A stretch of 64,000 bases of DNA, taken from positions 1-64,000 of the forward strand of contig JBAJFE010000009.1 in NCBI GenBank assembly GCA_037903355.1, given 5' to 3'. The number at the start of each line of letters is the position of its first letter. The stretch's first letter is position 1. The DNA is from Trichuris trichiura (taxonomy: Eukaryota > Nematoda > Enoplea > Trichinellida > Trichuridae). The notes beneath the pieces were generated by a model that worked only from the letters and a program-made list of their open reading frames with translations, did no database searches and was not told the DNA's origin. A program made the position numbers and the translations under genes. Below are positions 1 to 11,718 of the stretch, piece by piece.

Positions 1-3000
1 CAAGAAAATCATCCATGAATTTGCACCGTATAGCCGCTTACCGTCAAAGGCTTTCTGCCAGAGCGAGCCAGTAACAAAATAGTCGACTGCTCACATTTAG
101 CAGCGGCAGATAAAGCGGACAAATATGCAAATTGTGAGAGCTTCAAAGTGGCAACATGGATGAGAAAGCGATCACGAAGCGGCAACTGGCACGGTAATTG
201 CTAGTCGTATCAAGTTGGAAAAGCTGCTCAAACACTGTGGGCATTTTTGGTAGAGAAATTCGTGCTGGAACAAAAAATGTCAACTGGCTATGACCAATAA
301 TGCTCTTCCGTGACGACCGGCTTTGCTTCAATAGAACAGGACAACTGACTTCAAACAAAGCTACCAGACAGTGGATTGACAGCTTGTTGTAGCTAACCGT
401 CTGCAAGTTTGCCTGTTTTGCGAAACCGAACAGAACGAAACAATATTGCCGAGTAGCCTTTCACCTAGCCAGCATGTATCTCCCAATCGGCCGCGATGGA
501 TACGACAGAGTACTGACAGTTGCTCTCATGCACGAAATTCCGATGTTTACACAATCGCCGCTGCATAGACGCAGATACGCACTTCCACTGAATTGCGTTG
601 CTGCTAACGTTAGCTGTGCAATACTTCCTCCAATTTTGGACATAGATAACAAATACTAAGGCTCCTCTTTTGTACGTCATGGAAAGTAAAGATTCATTTT
701 TTGCGAGGTGGGACGTGTAGATCTATGTGCGAACGGGGCTAACGTCATCTAGCTACTTCTGAGCAGCAAATGACAGGCCGCAGGCTTGCACGGACCACAA
801 TAGGAGGAACGGTAACCCAGACGGTCGGAATCCCTTATCAAATTTTGAATTTTTTCTGAAATTCTAGTGTAATTGCGGGTGAACCAAACGGAAACGCTTT
901 GCTAGACTATATCGTCTTGCAAGGTCTACACATTCACACAAGAGCAAAACCTCACCTTCCGGTCTTTGTAAAATGACAACAAACGAAGCAGCTTGTAACT
1001 TCAAGAAACGATGAATCGTTATTTAGTTTTTCTCATGACCTGCGGTAAATTCCAAATTTAATTTTCATGAAGAAGTTTCCTAATTTCGATATTCAATTCT
1101 TTGTGACCAAGCAGTAGCCACCCATTCTTGAAAACGATCAAAACTGTGTGTGCCAATGACTGACCAAGCACAGAATGGTTACATTTCGACAGTTACAGTG
1201 TCAACAAAAACATGCCAGCGAGAAGTGCAAATAGGCGGCCAAGATGCTTTGATCCCGCAACTATCTCGGATGGCATGCCGTCGATTCATTTTCAAACAAG
1301 CCGAACGTCAAACGGATGGACAACAGATAAGTCTGTTGACCAATCAATAGGGCTCAGGTGCTTTGCAATCGAACGTGATAACGGTCTAGCATGGTGCTGC
1401 ATTTAGCAATATCAAAGAAACAACGGCATTTGGGTGGTTCCCTTTTTGAGCGAGTTATGTAGGGATAATGAAATGGTCAAGTGAAGCGGAAGCGACCAAA
1501 ATACTTCAGACTAAGCAAACTAAATGTGCCATATACCTTGCTGGAACTATAGGCCAAAAGAAGGGATGGATGCTTTTGAAAAGAATCGGTGGCACATGAA
1601 GGTCAAAGCGATGGATAGGCCACTGGGCTTCACCAGCAACCTGCAAAGCGGACTATCATCGCCATCTCGTCAATGAATCATTGTCGGTCCGGTGGTAAAC
1701 CCGCTTTGTTGCCCATTTCCGAGTCCAATATGCATTGTCGTAGCGACTGCGGCTCGCGTTAGCAAAATGGGTCACTAGGCTTACTATGAAGCACGGCATT
1801 GCGCCTCGCCTGTGAGGTTGACAACGGAGCTGCTCGAACGGTACGAATGAGCGTAAACGAGCATTGCCGGTTTATGCAGTAGTCAGTCATTATCACTGTG
1901 AAGAAAAAACACTTCAACGTATTTTTGCTAAAGCAAACGTAAAAGAAAGGTCAAGCGCGAAGCATGGAAAACTTTGAATGTGCAAAGAACAATCCGAGTT
2001 CATTATAACTTCCACGCACTGCAATGTAAATTCTGTCATGCTCGAGGATTAAAATATCGCCTCATCATCGAAAGTCAATGATCACTCAATCATTCATATA
2101 TAGGAAACTTTACTGGATATTTTTCATGTAAGAAAAAGTTCGAGTGAAGAATTCAAAAGCTACTGAAACATTAGGTAAGCGCAGGTACACTCGAAATGTA
2201 AGATGCAACGACCTTAACAGGCCAGTTTTGTTTCATATCCGTAAGCCAATTTTGGGAAAGAGAGATTAATTCTACAATTTATAAGCGATAATGTTATCGT
2301 TGATCAATCCCGCTAGAAAGCAACAGCTGTATCAGGCAAAGGTCACTAAAGATTATTCGCTAATTCCATTGCCAATGACTGAAAGGGGAGTTTAAGCAAC
2401 CACTTATCCCTTCGAAATTGACAAATCATTATGAAACTTTAGGAATGCTCAACTATTCCAAAAGTCTTAAGTCGTCGAATTTATTCGAAAGCAGTTCCAA
2501 CGTGTAAGTCTCTTCGACGCTTACGAGGCGTCGTCTGTGCGACGTATTCACATTTTAGACAATTTCTGTTACCTATTGGTGATGAAGGTCGCTAAGTACA
2601 AGCAGTTCCTCGAAAAAAGAAATCACCGATAAAATTTAGGAAAAGGGACAATGTTTGGACGTGAATTTTAAAACGTCAACACCTACTGACACAGAAAACG
2701 TGCTGAAATTATTAAACGACAACTGATCTTGCATACCAACCGTAAATATAAATTCAGCAGCGTGACTTCAATTTATTCGTTTCCAGAAGATCTGCAGGGA
2801 CAATGCGAGAATTGGCAGAATCTATACGGAAGATTTAATGGCTTCATACGAAGCCAGAACTTTTACTTTCATCTTAAATATAGTTCGGTGAAGTCAGCAT
2901 ATCAAGCTGATATTGCGACAGAGGGTGATCTTCATGAACGATAAGGCAACAGTTACAGCATAATCTGCGCAGTAGTTGAAAGAGCAATCTGGCACCTAAT

Positions 3001-4173
3001 ACGGGTTGAGAAACAAGCTGGAGCGGCAGAAGCGCTACCTACTGCAACATAATCGCTGCTCTTCGGAGAGATTGAAAATATTATTTTGTCAACGATAGCT
3101 AGTCGTCAAAGGAATGTGACAGAAGGTCGTTACTGAACACCCACTGTTCAGCATAAAGTAAACCTGCACTATCTTGAAGGCAGTCCTGTAAGGAGGTTAT
3201 CTCCACCTAGTGACGAATGACCTAAGGTGCAGTTGAAAATATACAGGAAGTCCTTGCTTAGCGTAGTTCGTGAAGCGACGTTGGGATGCTAAAATCCGTC
3301 CCCATTTAAAACAGACGGGTATATACCGTTTGTTTGTTTGTTCGCTCGTTGTCGCTCATTTCCTGGTTTGTCGCTGCTGGAGTGGATCGACTGGGCGCTC
3401 GCTCCACCGTTTGACTGAAGAGGCGGGACTAAAACAAGACACCTCAACATAGAACCGACGGTTCCCTTGCGGAAGTTGGTCGGATGAGTGGTTCGCAAAC
3501 ATGAAGACCAGCCTGGTAAGCAACAGCCATTGCCCTGATGACTGGTCACGAGTGGACCCGAAAGCTCCGGAAATTCCGTTTATATCAGTCAACGTTGCCT
3601 AAAGAAACGAATTCAACCGCAAATGGCTCACAAAAACCCGTTACAAAAGAAAGAAGGAAAAAAACTATTTGAGAAGTTGAAGCAGTTATGGTGTTACTCT
3701 ACTACCCCACTTACTCAGCGATTCTCCAAAACTAAAGCGATTAATTTTCATACTTACTTTTGCTAATCTTTTAAAAACGAATTTAAAGTTTGCTTTTGTT
3801 TCAACTCTCAGTTTTGGAGATGCTTTTGGTTGTTATTCAAGAGTTTATTGATGTTTTATGGTACCACAAACGTAACATTAAAACGCAACCCACGCATACA
3901 GTATTCAGTGACGAAATCAGTTTCGCTTAACGTCGCGTTTCTAGGAATACATCCCCGACGTTAAGCAAGAGCTACCTGTACGCTGCAATAAAATCTAGCA
4001 AAGAGCAGAAATAAGATTAAGCATAACAGGCTGTCTATTCCGCTTTGACAAAGTTAGCGAAAAAAATCGACTCGAACAGGTGTTTACTGAAAAACTGCAT
4101 TGTACAAGACAGTTTCGATTCTGATCACGAAAACAGAAATCGGCAAAAACAATATATATATATAATAATTACA
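1..4173. other. No supported gene; AT-rich intergenic or intronic DNA
   Basis: Short open frames occur on both strands, but none has a convincing composition, splice-site context or recognisable family. The stretch at 3400-3600 is somewhat GC-richer because of the hammerhead-like repeat described separately. A short AT dinucleotide run lies at 4151-4168, just before the transposon. Confidence 0.5.
3410..3590 (+). repeat. Hammerhead-like repeat copy
   Basis: On the + strand CTGATGA at 3535-3541 is followed by GGTC (3544-3547), a loop, GACC (3555-3558) and GAAA (3560-3563), then a short self-complementary CGGAA/TTCCG stretch. This is the order of a hammerhead catalytic core (CUGANGA, stem II, GAAA). 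A second, poorer CTGAAGA with a GCGGGAC context lies near 3415. Copies of the same core occur at several other places in the window. Catalysis is not shown, and the bases next to stem II are not the canonical G-C pair. Confidence 0.5.
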
Positions 4174-4175
4174 TA

Positions 4176-5158
4176 CAGTCGACCCTCGTTATCTGCGGTT
4201 AATTCGTCCAACGATTTGAGCATTTTACCTCCTTAAGTTGAATTCCGCGTTATATCGGCTACCCTATGAAAAAGGCTAAATAGATTATATTCTAGCTGCG
4301 CATTTCGTTCTGTCCCCTTGAATTTCTTCGGAAACGTCGAGGCAGCTACGAAATAAGCCGATGCCGTTTTCCCAGTGATCTTTACGTTCTTGAGGTTGAA
4401 ACCCTTCACATATTTTGCTAGCCATCCTTTGCTAGCAGTAAACCTTTTTCTCTCGTTCTCTGCAACCACGCCAAAAAAGTGATCATATAAGCTCAGCGCT
4501 TTCTTCCGAATAAACTTTCCCGTCGACGGGAACATTCTTCCGCGACATGCCCTCTATCCAAATGCTTAGCGCTTTCTCAGCTTTCACGAGGACTTTGTTG
4601 CGAACTACAGCAGCTCTTTTCGCCAATAAAGGGTCAAAATACACGTTTCCTCGAGTCTCAGCTTCCTTCCGTTTTATCATACGAATGCTGGATTCATTCT
4701 TCCAGATCCTGTGGCCCACTTCGGCAAATGACAATCCGCTTTTCAAAAGATCAAGGACTTCTACTTTCTCATGAAGAGTAAGGACGCTACGTTGTCTCTT
4801 AGCCTTAGAGGAACCGCTTACTTGCCTTCTGTCAGCCATCTTCCTATGCGACGCCAGTTAAAAGACGCAAAAGTTCAGACCTACCATGCTGGAGGGAAAC
4901 TGATGTTCCCTCACAGCGAATAGGCTTGACAATGCGCACGAAGCAATAACGAACAATAGCATTGTGCACAGTTAGAGAGCAGGCAGAAAAGGTCTTTCGC
5001 GCCCGGGCAGACGACACGCTGCTGCTCAGGCAGGCAACGGCATTACTGCAACTATAATACCAGCCATCGGTGCGCATGTTTTTGTGAAAAGATGACGTCA
5101 GTATTTCACGCCGGGCGAACCGCGTTGTATAGAATCCGCGGATAACGAGGACCGCCTG
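4176..5158 (-). mobile_element. Internally deleted Tigger/pogo-type DNA transposon
   Basis: Terminal inverted repeats of about 23 bp lie at 4176-4198 and 5136-5158 (19 of 23 positions match; shared block CCTCGTTAT). Each is bordered outside by TA (4174-4175 and 5159-5160), the target duplication of Tc1/mariner-pogo elements. Both ends begin CAG and the inner part ends GCGG, as in Tigger elements. Between them lies only the N-terminal DNA-binding half of a transposase (4839 down to 4233, - strand). The DDE catalytic domain is missing, so at 983 bp this is a non-autonomous deletion derivative. Confidence 0.9.
4233..4839 (-). pseudogene. Tigger/CENP-B-type transposase fragment, frameshifted, DDE domain absent
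   Basis: The frame opens with ATG at 4837-4839. It encodes a basic N-terminus, then a CENP-B N-terminal (Psq-like) helix-turn-helix with motif LTLHEKVEVLDLLKSG, then the start of the second CENP-B-type HTH. Around 4505-4535 the frame shifts by one base: the first frame ends at 4483 after an unrelated tail, while the second HTH (FTASKGWL, then VKITGKTASA) continues in another frame down to 4233. A full Tigger transposase is about 450-600 residues with a DDE domain; here coding stops soon after the DNA-binding part. What remains could at most bind element ends. Retained as a fossil, not a domesticated gene, because of the frameshift. Confidence 0.85.
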
Positions 5159-5160
5159 TA

Positions 5161-6368
5161 TTCCCCTTTCCACATATAGTATTTAATTATGCTCTACCTT
5201 CTAGTCAATTAATCTTTTCAGTTCCTATGTTAAGAAATTGGTACCAGTAAGTAGTTAGTGCGCCATCAGATGACATTGGTTCTCAGTCAGTGTTCGCCCG
5301 TCTGTTTTTATTGAGTTTCGTCTCAAAGGCGGCATGTTGAACCATGCACTGCTAATAAAAGACTGAAATAATGGAAATGGCTGCGAGTAAAGGGAAAAAG
5401 CGTGAGGAAGGTGCTGATTGAAGATAAGACCAGTCCTTTCCAGAATGCCCTTTTTCTATATTCAATAAAATGGTTGACCTATACAAATTAGGGTGCCATT
5501 ATAATATTCCGTTCACAAGCTGATCACAAGACTGAAAACACAAAGGAAAAGCGGAACAGAAAGTTTCAACTTTTCGTTTAACCCCCATTTGCATTGCACA
5601 GGCTAATCATTTTTCCTGCCACTATGTTATACCTCAACCGAAATCGGTAGCGTCAAGATTTTTCTGATGAAGGACAGGTTACATGCGAACTAATCTCAAA
5701 GAGTTTAAGCTCGACTCGACAGGTATCCGCGTCGGCTGGCGGCACGGAAGAGCTTCTCCTGAGTAGCCGATCTCGACGCCGACAAACAAAGACTTTTGTG
5801 CTGACAATGGCCCAATATCAGAGCCAAACGCTTCGCAATGTTTTTGAGGTTGGCATGAATAAACAGGAAAATTTCCGTAATAGAGCATCTATATTTACAC
5901 CATTATTGCCCTTCGATTTGACTTCAGTGTTGCTCTTAGGAGCGAATCGGCCAATGTGCCTCACAAAATACACGTTTCAATTTACGCTAGAATAATTACG
6001 TAAGTTGCCGCATAGAAATCGACAACTTAACATGGGAAAGGCTGGCTATGCATGGTGTGATTCGTCTATTAAATTACGTTCTACTTTGCATGTTGAACAA
6101 CGCTTGCCAGTTTACCGGTGCTCTAAAGGTAATGGGCATGGAAAAGCGCACGGTTTTGTTCCACAAAAGTTCAAGAACATTGCAACACTGTGTATTAAAT
6201 CATCATCATCATCATCAGTTCCTTGTCGCAACATTGAAACATATACGAATATGCCAACGATCAAAAGATTGCCCAATTATCTCATACATTTTAAAAGCAA
6301 AAGCACCTCAAAGTAAAATAACGTCAATCACCCAAACTGCCAATAGTATCCAAGACTTTCGCATGAGC
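5161..6368. other. No supported gene; spacer downstream of the aminopeptidase A gene
   Basis: Short open frames on both strands look like chance frames. A CAT trinucleotide run lies at 6201-6217. This interval should contain the 3' UTR of the minus-strand aminopeptidase gene; I found no clear AATAAA for it. Confidence 0.5.
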
Positions 6369-9300
6369 TCACAGATTTTCGAGACACTGAACAAGGGTAC
6401 GAAGTGGTCTTCCTGAGAGGAAGCAAGTTTTTCCCATAGTAAAAGCTTAAGAGTAACCCTACCTGTCATGCTACTGTTGAAAAGCGGCTGACTGCATTTA
6501 TTTTCTGTTACTCCAGCAATATCAACATGCATCCATGATTTGCATTCCGTGAACTCCTAAACAATAATTAGCTAGTCATTTCTTTAAACTAAAACTTCAT
6601 GATCACTTTTAAGAAAGCAGCAGCTGTACATGCGCCTGCTGCCCCCGCGAAAGCGGGCTTGGATGTGTTGGAAACGTCGACAGATTCCAACTTCACACAT
6701 TCGCTATAGTGCTTAAACAGTGGCATACGCCAAACCCGGTCGCCTGTTTGCATTCCAGCTTCGTGCATCTTTTTCCATAATTCATCACAGTTGGAAAATA
6801 CGCCGGTAACTCCATATCCAAGGGCAACTTTCATGGCACCTATACTTGTTATGCGTAGCTGTAGACAACAAAAATTCTCAAACGAACCTGTCAGAGTCGC
6901 TATGTCAATCACGTGAGAAGGCTGAAACGTATCAGCATAGCATAACGCATCGGCAAGAATTAATCGACCCTCTGCATCTGTGTTCTCAATCTAAAGTGAA
7001 GTGCAACCACCAAAATAGCAAATAATTGCTTCCATACTTCTATAGACTTCCCATTCATAGCAAAAACAACATCGCCTGGTTTATTAGCTTTTCCGCTTGG
7101 CATATTCTCAACCATAGGCATCAAGCCAATCACATCGAAAGGCAGATCATTATGAAGTATTGCCAGAGCATATACGCACCCAAGAACGCATGCGGCACCT
7201 GTCATGTCGAAACGCATCAGACCCATTGATGCAGAAGGTTTCAACGAAATGCCACCGCTAAAAGAAACAGCAGAACCGTTTTGATTCCACCTATTTAACA
7301 ATGAAAAGCAGTACTGCCGCTAAACTTAAGTAAAGATTACATTGGACATTTGTTATTACTTCTATATATTTAATTGAAACTATAAGAAAACATAATATAA
7401 CTAATGTTGCACAGGGCCCACTTTATAGTAGCAATTCGCAATGGATTCATTAAGGAAACCCATTTTGTTTCAATTAATAGTGACTTAAGCAGCTTTTTAA
7501 ACCGTCCGCAGTACGTTCATTTATGATTCTAACACTTGGGATTGTTTCCACTTCGCCTGAAATAAATGAATAGATTTACTTACCTGAAATTGATGTTTGC
7601 CAAAAAGTTAGCCAGAAGTTTCACCCTTGACTTATTCTTATATATGCTAGTGTATATCCTACTTGCAATTAAAACCTAGCACAGACAAAGTGTCATCACA
7701 AAATGTTAATGATGATATCGAAAGGTGCTTTTTATCTACTTTCATTTTCAACGCTACTTGCTACAGTACCGCAGTTTCTGGGAAACCAAAAGAAGTCAAA
7801 TACTCAACTGAACCATTTCCCTTTTACACTAACAAATGAAAGAAAACAATACTTCGAACTGACCATTTCTGTTTAACAGTGCTCATGTCCAATGTATCGC
7901 AACTGTCAGCATCTTCATCAGCGCCAACAGCCAGAAGAAACCATTTTTATTGGAACTTTTGTTTCTGTTCCCTCCGCATTACTAACAGCTTGAAAATTAC
8001 AAAGAGTCAAGTCGTTCAAGTGCAAGATTTAACAAACTTAAGTATCTAATTATCGCTGATCACAGCCGACCTGACTTGAAAATTACAACGCCTGTGAAAC
8101 GCCCTGCAAAGTCGGGGTATAAAAAAAAGAGAATTGTAATTCAGGTGCATTAATGGGATGTCTACCTCATTACTGCTGGTACTTACACGGAAAAATCTGA
8201 CTGCTTGCAACCGAAAGAATACTGGCAACAATTGCGAGGTTATGCCTTTGGCACTTACAGTCCATTACCATTTTAACAAGCATTTGGCCAGTTATAAGCT
8301 TGGCTAACAGACTTATAAACTTTACTAACCTATCGAAACAAACGCCTTTACCAACAAGGCAAACTGGCGCTCTAGAGGCCTTCTTTGCCTTAAGACGAAT
8401 CTCCAAAAACACGGGTGGCTCATCTGACCCTTTTCCAACTGACAAGAAGGCGCCCATTTTTTTCTCCAATGCCCACTCGTTGTCACTAATTACGGAAACT
8501 AGACATTGAAAGTAAAATCCGTTCGACTTACTGCGTTATAACTTCTACATTTGAGAATTCTTTCAAAGTACATTTTGTCACCTCGGCAAATCGAACTGGT
8601 GTCATAAGATTTGCAGGCATGTCAGAAAGCCTTCGAACCAGATTTTGACAGGAAGCTAGGATATAGCCTCTTTTCCAGAGAGACTCCATGTCAGCTGTCT
8701 TCCTAGAAGAAACCGTTTAGACATGCTTACATCGATTTACTCTGGTATACCCCTCTGAATAGAGCCGAATATCAACCACAGGCTTGCGATCTTCAACTTT
8801 ACTTTTCAGTTCGTCAAAAGCAAAAGTGCTAAGGAAAGCACCTTCTGCAGCAGCTACGAACAAGAAATAAACAGTAGTTGCAGCGAATGCATGGCAAAAT
8901 ATAAACCATCAGCATAACCACATGGATCTACATGAATTTCTTTCATTCCGACTTCGCGTAGAGCAACGACACCAGCTAAAATGCATTTTAATGACCTTAC
9001 GGTTCAGGTTTTCCATACCTGCAACGGCTCTTCGAACATTCTCTCGGCCTTGATGGATTTCTTCGCTGTTCACGTACCCTTCACCCGATTTGCCAAGACA
9101 AACGACACCCACTGCATTGAAACCCTACGAATAATGGTTAGAATAGTTGAGTGATCACATTACCTTTACTTCCCCAACGTCGTACAATATCCTACATTTT
9201 CCCTCCTTCAATTCTTCGGACCTAAAACGAACGATTACGAAACGTAAAACAAGCCAACCGTTTAACATACTTATTTAGCAAAGACAGCAATTTTCCTGCA

Positions 9301-9422
9301 ACTTTTTCATTGAAACGTTGGCCGGCTGCAGTAAACTGCCCAACTTCTGCTGTTCTTTCTTTTGAAGGTTCAAAGATGCCAATGACGACACCTATTCGCT
9401 TAAAACATCTCGGTTTATCCAT
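6369..9422 (-). CDS. LAP3: Leucine aminopeptidase (M17 family), gene A
   Basis: Cytosol aminopeptidase: a two-metal enzyme removing N-terminal residues, normally a hexamer. Twelve exons join in phase to 1509 nt (502 residues, the usual family size): 9271-9422, 9164-9221, 9019-9124, 8907-8975, 8751-8853, 8532-8702, 8330-8485, 7038-7257, 6888-6990, 6607-6839, 6463-6556, 6369-6412. The metal-site block reads GKGVCFDSGG, with the catalytic lysine in ISLKPS and a further ligand in MRFDM. The family signature NTDAEGRL, carrying two ligands and the catalytic arginine, is intact, so activity is expected. The C-terminus ends TGRPLRTLV plus a short tail. The start MDKPRCF lacks a targeting leader, suggesting a cytosolic form; an upstream leader exon cannot be excluded. 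One intron (7258-8329) is about 1 kb, the rest are short. The paralogue is divergent, about 2.3 kb away. Confidence 0.93.
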
Positions 9423-11718
9423 TTTACAATGCTATAGAGCATACCAATGCCATTCTTTGCAGGACAGCAAGGAACAACTTCTAAACACTAAACAGAAACA
9501 AAAATCTAAAAAACCAAGAGGAAACAAAGACCATTGGGAAAATGTGCGGAAACTGATTATCCCCTTTTTGTAAGGAGAAAGAGCATTAGGCAGTCGCATA
9601 TAATAGCCCACACGTAAGAGTAACCTGTTTATGAAACGCAACTTTGAGGACATCTCATGGTTCGTTCCTGACATCCCGCTTGATTAGTTCGCATCGACAG
9701 CTTCATTATACTAATAGTTGTTGAAAATCAAGTCCATTACGATAATTATTCGGGGAATACTCCATTCTACCTTAGCAATGCCAATAGATTCTTTAAAGAG
9801 CAGCTCAACTAGCAAAGATGGAGAAAAGCAGAACAGAACTCTCGGAAATAATTTTATCGTCTGCAAAAAAAAATACCTACGCTAACCATACAGTCCAGCA
9901 CAATAAGACAAAATTGATTTTTTGAAGCAACCATTTAATGGCAAAGTAATCGATCTGCTAATGAAGCCAGGCTGCATTAAAAAATTCTTCCTTAACAGTG
10001 TCTAAAAATGTCCAAGCTTTGGTTATGCGTTATTTGTAACCAAGTCATGAAAAATTAAGCGACATTTTATGTTCAAGCAAACATGGAATACATCCCTACG
10101 TTAGAATAAATAATGCAATTTTCCGGGTAGAAACATTTATAACAGCTTTCTAACCATTTCCTGCGACTACTTTCGTACGATATTTTTTCACCTGGCCTAT
10201 AACTGTCGTCAACTGGGGAAACTAAGAAACGTATTACGCACAAACAATTGACCGAAGAAAAGACATTTTACGTAAATGCAAAACAGGAAATTGTACAGAT
10301 GCAACTGAAGATATCCAACAATCTTAACAAAGCAGAGGACTGTAGTACTTGAATGTTTTCCGTTCCAATGCGTTTCGCTGTAGCAAAACGCTTTTAAAAG
10401 TTGAGCTTCTCATTACGGTACTCAGCGCGCTGAAATATGACGAAAAGTTTGTTCGGAACAAAGCCTTAGTGCAAAAAATTTTAAATTCTTCTATCAGGCT
10501 GAGGATACATTAACGGATACATACACTTTCACAAAAACAGAATGATAGCAAACCCTTGTTGTATCAACTGAGTAAGACAAAAACTGAGCTTTGACTGACG
10601 CGGGACGTGATACGAAAGTTGCATCGTTATTACAGAAAAGCTTTTGCTATTATTTGCTGTAGCAAGTTGTGAAAATGGCCGTGCTAGTTGCAAAAATCTA
10701 TGTTCTAAAGTGCCCTTTATCCTCATATGCCGTGTTGAATTTCAGGAATTGGCTTCTGCTCCTTTTTCAAAACATACATCTAAGTGCATACAGCTGCCGC
10801 GGGGTTATTTGACAGAAGGCCAAAGGAGTCATTTATCGATTCAGCTCTCAGTCTGTATTCAGTTTTAACTAAACCATGACAAAATTAAAGCAAAATCGTG
10901 ATGAATTCTAAGTTCACGTTCACCTAATGCAAAGAACTGCCCTCAAGCAGCTTTTTCTTTTGCATAGAGTACAGATACTATGGGATTTACGAATTTTAGC
11001 CATGCGATAAGACTTCGCCAGAACAATGTTGTTAAAATTCTCGCCACTGAACAGAATAACTGACTGACAAAGCAAACGGATTACTATAATGCAACTTTTA
11101 TTTAACCTGATTTTCATTACTGGGATAAACTTATTTTCACTTTACTGTATCGCTATATTTTACTAGGATGCCATTCTTTCATAACATTTACAGCTGCGCT
11201 GAGCCGTCGCTTTTTGCTTTAGAAATTATCACAGAACCTGAAATTTTCTTGAAACTGTGAATATCTTTGCTTCTGTTTTTTTTAAATTTTTTCGCAAACC
11301 AATTCAAGCTTCTTCTGTTTTTAGGACAATCTTCTCGTTGAAAAGTTTTCTGTTTGAAAATTTACTTTTATTTGTAATCTGCTTCGTCAGGATATGATTT
11401 TTCCTTTGAATTCCCCTTACTATGCCTGGAAGGTCTTCTACGGGTTTTCCCGTTTAGGGGACGGGAAAAGCCGTAGAAAACCTCCCAACCATGAAACATC
11501 AGCCCGTTACGAAGGATCCACTATTCAAGAACTTTACGTTACTACACATAAATAGCTCGTGCAAATAATTTTGTACTCTTTTCTTCGGAATGTAGTTAGC
11601 AGCAGAATCACAGCTTTAACCATTAATGTTAGTGCGGCCAGATGATCATAACTTGGCGTCCGTTCTGTTTTAGGTGGAAAGAATATTTGTCTAAGCGGTC
11701 AATCTCTCTGTTGTAACC
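9423..11718. promoter_or_regulatory. Intergenic region between two divergent aminopeptidase genes
   Basis: About 2.3 kb separates the start codons of the two head-to-head genes and must contain both promoters unless further 5' exons exist. I see no convincing coding segment. A hairpin repeat lies at 11431-11533 (separate entry). No specific promoter element could be identified by reading. Confidence 0.5.
11431..11533. repeat. Hairpin repeat with conserved tail
   Basis: AGGTCTTCTACGGG...CCCGT (11431-11454) is complementary, with few mismatches, to 11461-11483 across a short loop. It is followed directly by a tail beginning CATGAAACATCAGCCCGTTA (11490 onward) and containing CTATTCAAGAAC. The same tail recurs beside other foldbacks (18725, 34466) and alone (18381, 23572, 55872), so this is a member of a dispersed family. 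Confidence 0.65.

Noticed and set aside
4844..5173. 109-codon minus-strand open frame within the transposon
   Set aside because: It runs through the terminal inverted repeat into flanking DNA and precedes the transposase start; it is a chance frame in the untranslated part.
6199..6416. Histidine-run open frame (HHHHHH) on the plus strand
   Set aside because: Produced by the CAT trinucleotide repeat and the antisense of the aminopeptidase A 3' exon.
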